A model generated the notes under the pieces. That model saw only the letters and a program-made list of their open reading frames with translations. It was not told the DNA's origin and did not search any database. From Candidatus Saccharimonadota bacterium (GTDB lineage Bacteria; Patescibacteriota; Saccharimonadia; Saccharimonadales; Saccharimonadaceae), in NCBI GenBank assembly GCA_017460225.1, contig JAFUBM010000009.1:1-43877 (forward strand): 43,877 nucleotides of DNA, given 5' to 3'. A program made the translations under genes and the position numbers. Shown piece by piece: positions 4,962 to 12,468 of this stretch. The stretch's first letter is position 1; each line of letters starts with the position of its first letter.

Positions 4962-7736
4962 ATGACAAAAGAGATACGCGACGTGCGGGCGGGTGCGCGA
5001 CGGGAGGGGTATGTGGCGAAGTTTTTCCAGCGCGGAGGAAAGTTCCGAATTGACTATTGCCCAGAGGCGGGGAAGCCTGAGTTGCCCCGGTATTTTGAGG
5101 TGTTGCAGAAGATAGTGTTCCGCGGAAGAGGAGGCGGAGAAAAAGAAAGGTGGCTGGCAATCTGGACGGTGCTGTACGCGCAAGGAAAGTTGACCAGAGG
5201 AAGGGCGATAAAACTGTCAAAAGAGTTGGCGAGTGAGGTGAAAGCGGCGCAGGAGGCGTTGGCAGAATTGGCGGAGCTGGATGAGAGGGTGGCAAGACTA
5301 TACGGAGAAGCGAGCGTAGTAGTAGAAAACGAGATAAGCGTAACGAGACGAAAGGCGCGTGGCGGGACAGCTTGCGAGGGGGGAGCGCGAGAGGAGTTTG
5401 GGAATAAGAGTGCAGAGGAGTGGTTCCTGGAAGAGGTGTTGAGACCGGAGATAAAAGAGAGAGGCGGGAGAGAAGCGCAGATCATACCGCAAGTGGAGTT
5501 TGGGAGTTTGTTCCCGGAGGAAATCTGGGAGAAGTCAAAAGACCAGAGACGGGTGGATTTTTTCCTGTCGGGCTCTAGGGGACGAGGACTAGTGATAGAG
5601 ATAGATGATGCGTCGCACGAAGCGGAGGTAGCACGAGATAAGGAAAGAGATAAGCTGGTGCGGGCGAATAAGATGCGGACACTACGGTTAAAAGATGAGG
5701 AGCTAAAAGATGCGGTGAGAGCGCGGCGGAAGCTAAAGAAGGCGCTGAAGGGCTTCTACGAGGGCGATACGGAGCTGTCTAACGAACGAAATAAGCAGGA
5801 CGGTAGTGGTAAGGCGGTTGTGGTAAAAAATGCGTCAGAACGCAATTTAGAGGGCTTTGGCGGCGAAATATATGTGGGGGATAACCTTGATGAGCCGATT
5901 TTGGTGCAGGAAGTGGAGCTGCCGTGGAAAATCTTGAACTACAAAGTGGAGACTAAGGGAGAAATACCGAATCTCCGGATGAATCATGAGAAGGAAATGA
6001 TACTGAAGTGGCTACTAAACTATATCTTTGGGTTTGAGGAGTTTAGGGAGGGGCAACTGGAAGCAATTAAACGGACGCTGGAGGGGAAAGATTCAATCGT
6101 GCTACTACCGACGGGTTCGGGGAAATCGGTAGTGTATCAGCTACTGGCGTTGATAATGCCGGGGATGGGGGTGATTGTGGAGCCGCTAAGGGCGCTGATG
6201 GAAGACCAGGTGACAAATCTGCGGCGATACGGAATAGACGCGGCAGTGAATTTGTCGGAGGAGGTAAATCCGCGGCAGAAGAAGCGGATGTATCAGATGA
6301 TAGAGGAGGGGGCGTTCTCGATGGTGTATATGACGCCGGAGAGAATGCAGATAAGGGATGTGAGGAAACTGTTTGTGCGGGCTAAACAGCGGCGCGTGGC
6401 GGTGGCGATGATGGCGATAGACGAAGCGCATTGTGTGTCGGAATGGGGGCATGATTTTAGGGTGCCGTATTTGAGCTTGGCAGAGGCGGGGCGACAGATT
6501 TTGCGATATCAAGGGAAAAAGCCGCGGATTTTGGCGCTGACAGGGACGGCGTCGAAAAAAGTGCTGGATGATATGATGATAGACATAGGTATCCCGAAAG
6601 AGGGGATTGTGCAGACGCGAAGCTTTGACCGGCCGGAGCTGCATTATAGAGTGATAAAAGTAAACTCAATAGATAAGCCAGAGGCGCTAGAGGAGCTGCT
6701 AAAGCGGATTAAAGATGATTTCCCGACGCTGTGCGAAGAAGAGTTGAGGGGGATTGTGTTTTGTGTGTACAAGACGGAGACGTCGGAGTTTGGGGTAGCA
6801 GCAGTGCATCAGAGGCTGGCGGAGCTCTACGGGGAGGGGCAAGTAACGAAGTATTATGGAGCGAGCGAAAAAGCGGAAATGCGAGAGAATATGCGGAGAT
6901 TTAAGGAGGATGAAGCGCGACTGATGGTGGCGACTAAGGCATTTGGAATGGGAATAGATAAGGGAAATATACGGTTTACGGTACATTTTGGGATTACTAA
7001 TTCGATAGAGGCGTTTTATCAGGAGGTGGGGCGAGCGGGACGGGACGGGAAACGGGCGATGGCGTATATTTTGTTGTCGGACGATGCACCGTGGCGGAAC
7101 CGGCGGCTACTTAAGGCGGGGACGATAGAAGATGTGCGGCGGGGTATCCGGAAAGATTGGGAAGAAAAGCGGGACGACGTAAACAGAGTATTATATTTGC
7201 ATCAGAAGCATTATGACAAATGGATGATATATAGAATCACGCGAGAGATTTTGGAGAAGATGGGACGGTTTTCTACGAAAGCGCGGGAAGAAAAACGATT
7301 GGTAGCGCGGACGCGGTATGACTTTGAGGATTATCAAAAAGTGCTGTATCGACTGAAGCTTTTGGGGCTGGTGGAGGATTATACGATTTTTGATTTCGCG
7401 AACAAAGAATTTGTGGTTTTGAACAAAAGATTTAACCCGAGGAGCGTAGTCTTAAAATATGGCGAGTATGTGGAGCGGTATCGGCCGGAACAACGCCAGA
7501 AACGATTGAACAAAATATGTAGACGCCGGTATCGGAATCAGAGAGAGTTTGTGATGGAAATGATGAAAGAGCTACAAGAGTTTATGGAAGAAGTGTTTGA
7601 AAAAAGCCGGCGACGGGCGATTTGGGAGATGCTGGAGCTGGCACGGGAGGGGGCGGAGATAAAAGATTTGGACAAGGCGGATGAAAAAATTAGACAGGGA
7701 ATCTTAAATTATTTGGACACGGGCGGAGAAATATGA
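4962..7736 (+). CDS. RecQ-type DNA helicase with N-terminal nuclease-like domain
   Basis: A 924-aa fusion. Residues about 345-710 are a RecQ-family superfamily 2 helicase: Walker A PTGSGKS (383-389), DEAH (487-490), LTGTA (526-530) and arginine-finger motif QEVGRAGRDG (687-696). Residues about 148-250 look like a PD-(D/E)xK/DUF559- or DUF2726-type endonuclease: an acidic helix (AEEWFLEEV), RRVDFFL with D199, and LVIEIDD with E213 and D215, followed by H219 and a helix ending in LRLKDEE. Residues 1-147 match nothing I know. The RecQ zinc-finger cysteines are absent and no clear HRDC is seen; the C-terminus is basic and helical. Likely roles are repair or defence against foreign DNA. It lies just upstream of infB, whose promoter overlaps its stop codon. 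Confidence 0.85.
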   Translation: MTKEIRDVRAGARREGYVAKFFQRGGKFRIDYCPEAGKPELPRYFEVLQKIVFRGRGGGEKERWLAIWTVLYAQGKLTRGRAIKLSKELASEVKAAQEALAELAELDERVARLYGEASVVVENEISVTRRKARGGTACEGGAREEFGNKSAEEWFLEEVLRPEIKERGGREAQIIPQVEFGSLFPEEIWEKSKDQRRVDFFLSGSRGRGLVIEIDDASHEAEVARDKERDKLVRANKMRTLRLKDEELKDAVRARRKLKKALKGFYEGDTELSNERNKQDGSGKAVVVKNASERNLEGFGGEIYVGDNLDEPILVQEVELPWKILNYKVETKGEIPNLRMNHEKEMILKWLLNYIFGFEEFREGQLEAIKRTLEGKDSIVLLPTGSGKSVVYQLLALIMPGMGVIVEPLRALMEDQVTNLRRYGIDAAVNLSEEVNPRQKKRMYQMIEEGAFSMVYMTPERMQIRDVRKLFVRAKQRRVAVAMMAIDEAHCVSEWGHDFRVPYLSLAEAGRQILRYQGKKPRILALTGTASKKVLDDMMIDIGIPKEGIVQTRSFDRPELHYRVIKVNSIDKPEALEELLKRIKDDFPTLCEEELRGIVFCVYKTETSEFGVAAVHQRLAELYGEGQVTKYYGASEKAEMRENMRRFKEDEARLMVATKAFGMGIDKGNIRFTVHFGITNSIEAFYQEVGRAGRDGKRAMAYILLSDDAPWRNRRLLKAGTIEDVRRGIRKDWEEKRDDVNRVLYLHQKHYDKWMIYRITREILEKMGRFSTKAREEKRLVARTRYDFEDYQKVLYRLKLLGLVEDYTIFDFANKEFVVLNKRFNPRSVVLKYGEYVERYRPEQRQKRLNKICRRRYRNQREFVMEMMKELQEFMEEVFEKSRRRAIWEMLELAREGAEIKDLDKADEKIRQGILNYLDTGGEI

Positions 7737-7742
7737 TAAAAT
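7734..7742 (+). promoter_or_regulatory. Extended -10 of infB
   Basis: TGA-TAAAAT, where the TGA is also the stop codon of the helicase gene. Predicted start near 7749; the 27-nt leader contains AAAGGAG. Confidence 0.6.
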
Positions 7743-7775
7743 AGGAGGAGTCTTAAGAAAAGAAAGGAGCGTTTT

Positions 7776-9554
7776 ATGGCTGCTGAGGTGGAAGCAAAAG
7801 TGATTCAGATTGCTGGGTCAATTACGGTGGACGAGCTAGCAAAAGCGCTCGGACTTTCTGTGACGACACTGATCGGAGAGCTGTTTAAGGAGGGGATTGT
7901 AGCGACAATTAACCAGAGGTTGGATTTTGATACGGCGTCGATTATTCTAGAGGAGCTAAACATCCGGGGGGTGAAGTTGGAGCGGAAGAACACGGCGACG
8001 CAGACGTCGGAACACCGGCGGGAGTTGTCTGATAAAGCAGTGGGGCGGCCACCGGTAGTGGCAGTGATGGGGCATGTGGACCATGGGAAAACGACGTTGC
8101 TTGATACCTTATTGCATAAGAAGACGGTCGAGGGGGAGGCCGGAGGGATTACGCAGCATATCTCGGCATATCAGCTAGAGTATGAGGGGCGGAAAATTAC
8201 GTTCCTAGATACGCCGGGACATGAGGCGTTTGCAGCGATTCGGCAGCACGGTGCAATGTTGACAGATATTGTGGTGATTGTGGTGGCGGCGGATGACGGG
8301 GTGAAGCCGCAGACCGTGGAGGCGATTAAGTTTGCGCAGGGGGCAAATGCGAAGATTATCGTGGCGATAAATAAGATTGACCGAGAGGGGGCGGACATTC
8401 CGCGGACGATGGCGGACCTTTCTCAGCACGGGTTGCAACCGGAAGAATGGGGCGGGGATGTAACGATGATTCCGATTTCTGCTAAACGGGGCGATAATCT
8501 AGAGAAATTACTGGAGATGATTCTTTTGACTTCCGATATTGAAGAGCTAAAGGCGGACGTGAATATCCCTAGCGAGGGGCTAGTGATTGAGAGCCACATG
8601 GAGATGGGGAAGGGGAGCGTGGTAAACTTGCTAGTGACGGGCGGAGAGTTGAAGACAGGGGAGTTTATCGTGGCGGGGAGTACGTATGGGAAAGTACGGA
8701 CGATGGTGGACTTCCGAGGGAAGCCCAAGGGAAAAGCGACGCCTTCGACGCCGGTGACGGTAACGGGATTTAAGGAACTGCCGAACTTTGGCGACTCGTT
8801 TATAGAAGTAACAGATGAGAAGACGGCGCGAAAAATGGCGCTACTGAACGCGCAGGCGGCACAAGACGCTAACGCGAGCGCCAATGTAACTTCGACGGAT
8901 TTGCTCCGGATGATGAATGTGGCAGATAACTCAAAGATGTTTAACGTGATTATTAAGGGCGATGTGTTGGGGTCGGTAACGTCGGTGGTGGATTCGTTGA
9001 AGATGATCGATACCAAGGGAGAGATTACGCTGAATATCGTAGCGACGGGAGTGGGGGACGTAACGGAGAATGATGTGTATATGGCCGAGGGCGGGGGGAC
9101 GGTGATTTATGGGTTCAACGTGTCGGTCCCGACAAATATTGCAAAGATGGCGGCGAGAGATGGCGTACAAATCAGGACCTTTAAGGTGATTTATGAACTA
9201 CTGGATGACGCGAAACGAGAGATGGAAGAGTTGTTGCCGGCAGAGGTGGTAGAGGAAGAAAAGGGAGAAATGAAAGTCTTGGGAGTGTTCAGGACGGAGC
9301 GGACGGCGATTATTGCGGGTGGCGAAGTTTTGAAGGGGGAGGCTAAGGCGGGCTACCGGGCAAGAGTGTTTAGGGGCAAAGATGAGATAGGAGAAGTAGA
9401 GGTAGAGAGCGTACAAAAAGAGAAGATGGCGGTGGAATCGCTGGTGGCGGGAGAGACCGGGGGGATTGCGTTGAAACTAGAAAAGAAGCTGACGGTTGAG
9501 ATAAACGACCGGCTGAGGTTCTTTACGCGAGAGCTGAAGAAACGAAAATTATAA
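7776..9554 (+). CDS. infB: Translation initiation factor IF-2
   Basis: A 592-aa translational GTPase that brings initiator tRNA to the 30S subunit and promotes subunit joining. An IF2N domain occupies about residues 12-62. The G domain has G1 GHVDHGKT (about 98-105), G2 GGITQHI, G3 DTPGH, G4 NKID and G5 SAK. Domains II-IV follow, ending with a C-terminal fMet-tRNA-binding barrel. The long charged N-terminal extension of E. coli IF-2 (890 aa) is absent, as is common in small genomes. An AAAGGAG site precedes ATG 7776. Confidence 0.97.
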   Translation: MAAEVEAKVIQIAGSITVDELAKALGLSVTTLIGELFKEGIVATINQRLDFDTASIILEELNIRGVKLERKNTATQTSEHRRELSDKAVGRPPVVAVMGHVDHGKTTLLDTLLHKKTVEGEAGGITQHISAYQLEYEGRKITFLDTPGHEAFAAIRQHGAMLTDIVVIVVAADDGVKPQTVEAIKFAQGANAKIIVAINKIDREGADIPRTMADLSQHGLQPEEWGGDVTMIPISAKRGDNLEKLLEMILLTSDIEELKADVNIPSEGLVIESHMEMGKGSVVNLLVTGGELKTGEFIVAGSTYGKVRTMVDFRGKPKGKATPSTPVTVTGFKELPNFGDSFIEVTDEKTARKMALLNAQAAQDANASANVTSTDLLRMMNVADNSKMFNVIIKGDVLGSVTSVVDSLKMIDTKGEITLNIVATGVGDVTENDVYMAEGGGTVIYGFNVSVPTNIAKMAARDGVQIRTFKVIYELLDDAKREMEELLPAEVVEEEKGEMKVLGVFRTERTAIIAGGEVLKGEAKAGYRARVFRGKDEIGEVEVESVQKEKMAVESLVAGETGGIALKLEKKLTVEINDRLRFFTRELKKRKL

Positions 9555-9578
9555 TGGCCCAAGACGGGTGGAGGTAAA

Positions 9579-9869
9579 ATGGAATTTGACGAAAAGTTCT
9601 TAAAAGAGGTGGGACTGACGGCGATGGGGGAGGAAGAACAGAAAGCGTTTTTGGAATATATGCAAGAGGAACTAGAGGTAAGAATAGGTGAAGAGATTGC
9701 GGCGGGGATGAGTGAGACGAAAATGCGGGAATTTGAGACAGCGGAGACGGACGAGGCGGCGGAAGCGTGGCTAAAGGCGAACAAACCGGATTATAAAGAG
9801 ATTGTCCGCCGGACAATCAAAGAGCTGAAAGAAGAAGTAGCCAGGAATAGAGAAAGAATCTTGGCGTAG
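9579..9869 (+). CDS. DUF5663-like small helical protein
   Basis: A 96-aa acidic, almost wholly helical protein. The N-terminal segment (FLKEVGL, then EEEQKAFLEYMQEELEVRIGEEI) resembles DUF5663, a short domain I associate with Patescibacteria; function is unknown. A GTGGAGG site lies 5 nt before ATG 9579, and the gap to infB is 24 nt, so the two are probably one operon. There are no membrane segments and no cysteines. Confidence 0.65.
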   Translation: MEFDEKFLKEVGLTAMGEEEQKAFLEYMQEELEVRIGEEIAAGMSETKMREFETAETDEAAEAWLKANKPDYKEIVRRTIKELKEEVARNRERILA

Positions 9870-9884
9870 GGAAACGCGAGGCAC

Positions 9885-9922
9885 AAAAAAGCCCTAGGTA
9901 AGGGTGGGCATCACCTAGGGCT
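9885..9922 (-). terminator. Terminator of the minus-strand ncRNA
   Basis: Minus-strand stem AGCCCTAGGT/ACCTAGGGCT (10 bp, 13-nt loop) followed by six T residues (A run at 9885-9890 on +). The + strand has no T run after the hairpin, so the terminator points to minus-strand transcription. Confidence 0.85.
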
Positions 9923-10145
9923 ATTTCACCCTATAACGCTTCTAATTGATACCGGGGAAGCCCCGGAAGCGCGACCCACCTCACACAAATTGGGGCCCGC
10001 CGGTTATAGGGGTTGCTATGCCTTTGAAAAGTCCCTTCAAAAGTGGAGGTAATACTTATAAGACTTAAAACCATTGAAGAAGAAATTAAAAGTCCGAAGG
10101 GGTTCAAAAGCACGCAACTTTCCTCCACACAAACGTGCGAAGGAA

Positions 10146-10154
10146 TGTTATAAT
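10146..10154 (+). promoter_or_regulatory. Extended -10, possible dprA promoter
   Basis: TGT-TATAAT on the + strand, predicted start near 10161, leaving an 86-nt leader to dprA. There is no good -35. It lies inside the minus-strand ncRNA unit, so the two transcripts would overlap. Confidence 0.45.
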
Positions 10155-10198
10155 TTATTTAGGTACAGTTTAGGGCTAGAAAGCCTTAACTTGTGCTT

Positions 10199-10227
10199 AT
10201 TTTATCACACTAATCTAAAAAAGTCAA
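10199..10227 (-). promoter_or_regulatory. Promoter of the minus-strand ncRNA
   Basis: Minus strand: TTGACT (10227-10222), 17 nt, TGA-TAAAAT (extended -10, hexamer 10204-10199). Predicted start near 10192. Confidence 0.7.
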
Positions 10228-10246
10228 CACTTTTTTCACATTTTTT

Positions 10247-11116
10247 ATGAAAATCAATGAAATAGTACCCCAGAAGAATGAATATACTAAGGTGTTGGAC
10301 ACTATTGCGCTTAAGCCTAAATTATTATATTATTATGGCGAATGGCCAAAACGGAGAGTGAAGACGGTGGCGATAGTGGGGTCGCGGAAGAATACGAAAT
10401 ATGGTGAGGATGTAGCGTATAAATTGGCGTATGAGCTGGCGAAGCGAGGAGTGATAGTAATATCGGGATTGGCGTACGGAATTGACTCGATAGCGGCGAG
10501 AGGGGCGCTAGATAGCGGGGGAAAGACGATAGCGATACTGGGGACGGAGATAGAGAGGATTTATCCGCGGCAGCATATCGCCTTGGCGGAAGAGATAGTA
10601 AAGAAAAATGGCGTAGTGGCGAGCGAGTATAAGCTGGGGGATGAGGTGTTTATGAAGACGTCGTTTTTGCAGCGCAACCGGATTATTTCTGGTCTGGCGG
10701 ATGCGGTGGTGGTAATAGAGGCGGCGGAAAGGTCGGGGACGCTGAACACGGCGGCGCACGCTTTGAGCCAGGGGCGAGATTTGTTTGCGGTGCCCGGAAG
10801 AGTGTACGATAAGATGAGTGCGGGGTGTAACTTTTTGATCTCTAAGGGGGCGAACCCGCTATATTCGATAGAGGAGTTTGTGCAGTATTTTGCGCCGAGA
10901 GGCAAGAAGAAGCAAACGGAACAGATTTCGCTGTTTGGCGATACGCCGGAAGAGAGAGCGGTCTTAAAGAAGCTGGCCGCTGGGATAAGAGACGGAGATG
11001 AGATTATGGAGCAGCTGGAAATGCCAGTGCAGGTCTACAATCAGGTGATTACGATGCTGGAAATCAAGGGCGCGATACGCCCGCTAGGCGCGAATACTTG
11101 GATACTAGCGGCGTAG
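10247..11116 (+). CDS. dprA: DNA processing protein DprA
   Basis: A 289-aa DprA/Smf protein, which loads RecA on incoming single-stranded DNA during natural transformation. The Rossmann-like core is clear: VAIVGSRKNTKYG (about 42-54), ISGLAYGIDSIAARGAL (about 74-90), a PRQH segment and AERSGTLNTAAHALSQGRDLFAVPG. A C-terminal winged-helix-like segment (about 225-289) is kept. The N-terminal SAM domain of larger DprA proteins is missing. No strong Shine-Dalgarno site precedes ATG 10247. The 3' end overlaps convergent fmt by 12 bp. Confidence 0.93.
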   Translation: MKINEIVPQKNEYTKVLDTIALKPKLLYYYGEWPKRRVKTVAIVGSRKNTKYGEDVAYKLAYELAKRGVIVISGLAYGIDSIAARGALDSGGKTIAILGTEIERIYPRQHIALAEEIVKKNGVVASEYKLGDEVFMKTSFLQRNRIISGLADAVVVIEAAERSGTLNTAAHALSQGRDLFAVPGRVYDKMSAGCNFLISKGANPLYSIEEFVQYFAPRGKKKQTEQISLFGDTPEERAVLKKLAAGIRDGDEIMEQLEMPVQVYNQVITMLEIKGAIRPLGANTWILAA

Positions 11117-11887
11117 GCCGTTGAGAAAAGAACGGGCGTCCATAGGCTTACGGGAGAGTGGCTGGAGACGGTCGACAATGACGAACTTGCCGTCGGCACA
11201 AGGGATGGAGAGATCTCGAGGGGTGGCGGAGGTGGCGACGTGGGCGGAAAGAATAATGACATCTTGGCCTAGGAGAGTGTACTTTGGCTTGGGGAAATCT
11301 TGGTAGGCGACAATTTTGCGGAGAGTGATTTCGGCGGAATCGGTCTCTGGAGTGAGGCGGGAGAGAGATTTGTTGAGTTTTTGGGTAAAGGTGGCTTGGG
11401 AATCATCTTGAGGCTTAGGCGTAGGGAGAGAGGTGAGATGGGCGGTAAGCCAAGTAGCGCCAGCGGTAGCGAGAGCGGAGTAAATGGCGGATTTGTCTAG
11501 GGGGAGACCGGATAGGGTCTCTTGGTAATAGAGAGGGCCAGCGTCCATAGCGCGGACGAGTTTCATAACGGAGACGGAAAAAGAGGTGTCGCCGGCGAGA
11601 ATGGCGGACTCGATAGGGGAAGCGCCGCGGTATTTGGGCAGGAGGGAGGGATGGATGTTCAAAATGCCTTCTGGTTCAAAGAGATTGAGGATATCGGACT
11701 TGATCAGAACACCAAAGGAGGCGAGGATGCCAAAGGCTTCTGGATGCTCGCGCTTGAGGGATTTGACGGTCTCTAAGTCGTCTTTGGTGTGGGCATGGAA
11801 GATGATGTCACAAGATTTGCAGAGGACAGCAAGAGCGGTATCGGCGAGGGGACCGTTGCCAAAGAAGATGACCTTAGGCTTCGCCAT
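11105..11887 (-). CDS. fmt: Methionyl-tRNA formyltransferase
   Basis: A 260-aa enzyme that formylates Met-tRNA(fMet) using 10-formyl-THF. The N-terminal formyltransferase domain has the signature NIHPSLLPKYRGASPIESAI with the catalytic Asn-His-Asp set (N, H, and the D of AMDAGP). It is about 50 aa shorter than E. coli Fmt; the C-terminal tRNA-binding barrel is reduced. Its start overlaps the end of def by 14 bp, the classic def-fmt pairing, so translation is probably coupled. The 3' end overlaps dprA. Confidence 0.92.
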   Translation of the reverse strand: MAKPKVIFFGNGPLADTALAVLCKSCDIIFHAHTKDDLETVKSLKREHPEAFGILASFGVLIKSDILNLFEPEGILNIHPSLLPKYRGASPIESAILAGDTSFSVSVMKLVRAMDAGPLYYQETLSGLPLDKSAIYSALATAGATWLTAHLTSLPTPKPQDDSQATFTQKLNKSLSRLTPETDSAEITLRKIVAYQDFPKPKYTLLGQDVIILSAHVATSATPRDLSIPCADGKFVIVDRLQPLSRKPMDARSFLNGLRR

Positions 11888-12455
11888 CGCTGCCCCACAA
11901 CTCGACGTTGTTTACGATCTCTGAGTCGTAATCGACGGGGTCGAGATCTCCCTTGTCGTTCATACGGAAGAAGGCGTCTTTGACACCCTTGATATGGTCG
12001 ATAAAGAGGATGCCGTCGAGATGGTCGATCTCGTGGAGGAGAGTGCGGGCGAGAGAACCTTCGGCTTTAATCCGGACGGGGGTGCCGTCTTCTAGGAGGG
12101 CCTTAAGGCGGACTTTGGAAGGGCGAGGGACGAGACCGTAGATGGCCGGAACAGAGAGACAACCTTCGTAGTCCTTTTCGACTTTGCCGTCGGTCTTGAT
12201 AATCTCTGGGTCTAAGAGAGCGGTGAAGTTGACGTTTTTCTTGTCGTCTAAATCGTCGCGGATGATAATAATGCGTTTGTTGAAGCCGAGCTGAGGGGCG
12301 GCCATAGCGGCGGAGAGCTCAAAAGGATGGTCTTTTTCCCAGGAAAGAGACTCGGCACGCATCTTGGCGATAATATCGGCGGTCTCCGCGGAAGCGCGGT
12401 TGACCTTTTTGCATTTTTGGCGCAGACGAGGGTCTGGCGTCGTAACGATTTCCAT
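11874..12455 (-). CDS. def: Peptide deformylase
   Basis: A 193-aa metalloenzyme removing the formyl group from nascent proteins. All three motifs are present: AAMAAPQLGF (motif 1), EGCLSVP with the metal-binding Cys (motif 2) and HEIDHLDG (motif 3, HExxH). I start it at ATG 12455 because MEIVTTPDPRLRQ is the usual N-terminus. The upstream frame is the reverse of the priA 3' end and is Ser/Pro-rich filler. A TAGAAT -10 lies 7 nt before the ATG, so the def-fmt mRNA is predicted to be leaderless or have one extra base. With fmt and map it forms the N-terminal processing set. Confidence 0.95.
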   Translation of the reverse strand: MEIVTTPDPRLRQKCKKVNRASAETADIIAKMRAESLSWEKDHPFELSAAMAAPQLGFNKRIIIIRDDLDDKKNVNFTALLDPEIIKTDGKVEKDYEGCLSVPAIYGLVPRPSKVRLKALLEDGTPVRIKAEGSLARTLLHEIDHLDGILFIDHIKGVKDAFFRMNDKGDLDPVDYDSEIVNNVELWGSDGEA

Positions 12456-12462
12456 AGGGATT

Positions 12463-12468
12463 ATTCTA
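12463..12468 (-). promoter_or_regulatory. -10 box of def-fmt (leaderless)
   Basis: Minus-strand TAGAAT (12468-12463) preceded by TGA, 7 nt from the def ATG. It touches the priA stop codon at 12469, so any -35 is inside priA. Confidence 0.5.

Larger units (their letters stand above)
9884..10192 (-). ncRNA. Candidate structured non-coding RNA (about 309 nt)
   Basis: A minus-strand unit with no ORF, bounded by a consensus promoter (TTGACT-17-TGA-TAAAAT, 10227 to 10199) and a 10-bp terminator (9922-9890) with U6. Internal pairing includes a 9-bp helix joining CCCTATAAC and GTTATAGGG near its 3' half, a CCGGGG/CCCCGG hairpin, and a CGCAC/GTGTG hairpin followed by GGAGGAAAG. The last resembles the start of RNase P conserved region I, but the matching ACAGAA region V is missing, and no tmRNA tRNA-like end is present. 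I therefore leave it unassigned. It fills the 377-nt gap between the DUF5663-like gene and dprA and is antisense to the dprA leader. Confidence 0.6.

Noticed and set aside
7734-7736. TGA reassigned to glycine (as in Gracilibacteria/Absconditabacteria)
   Set aside because: TGA ends several complete proteins at the expected place (recQ fusion, 611-aa surface protein, RNase HI) and no conserved family runs through a TGA.
9884-10192. Assignment of the minus-strand ncRNA as RNase P RNA
   Set aside because: GGAGGAAAG resembles conserved region I and AGGGTGAAA resembles another block, but the order is wrong and region V (ACAGAA) is missing. Kept only as an unassigned RNA.
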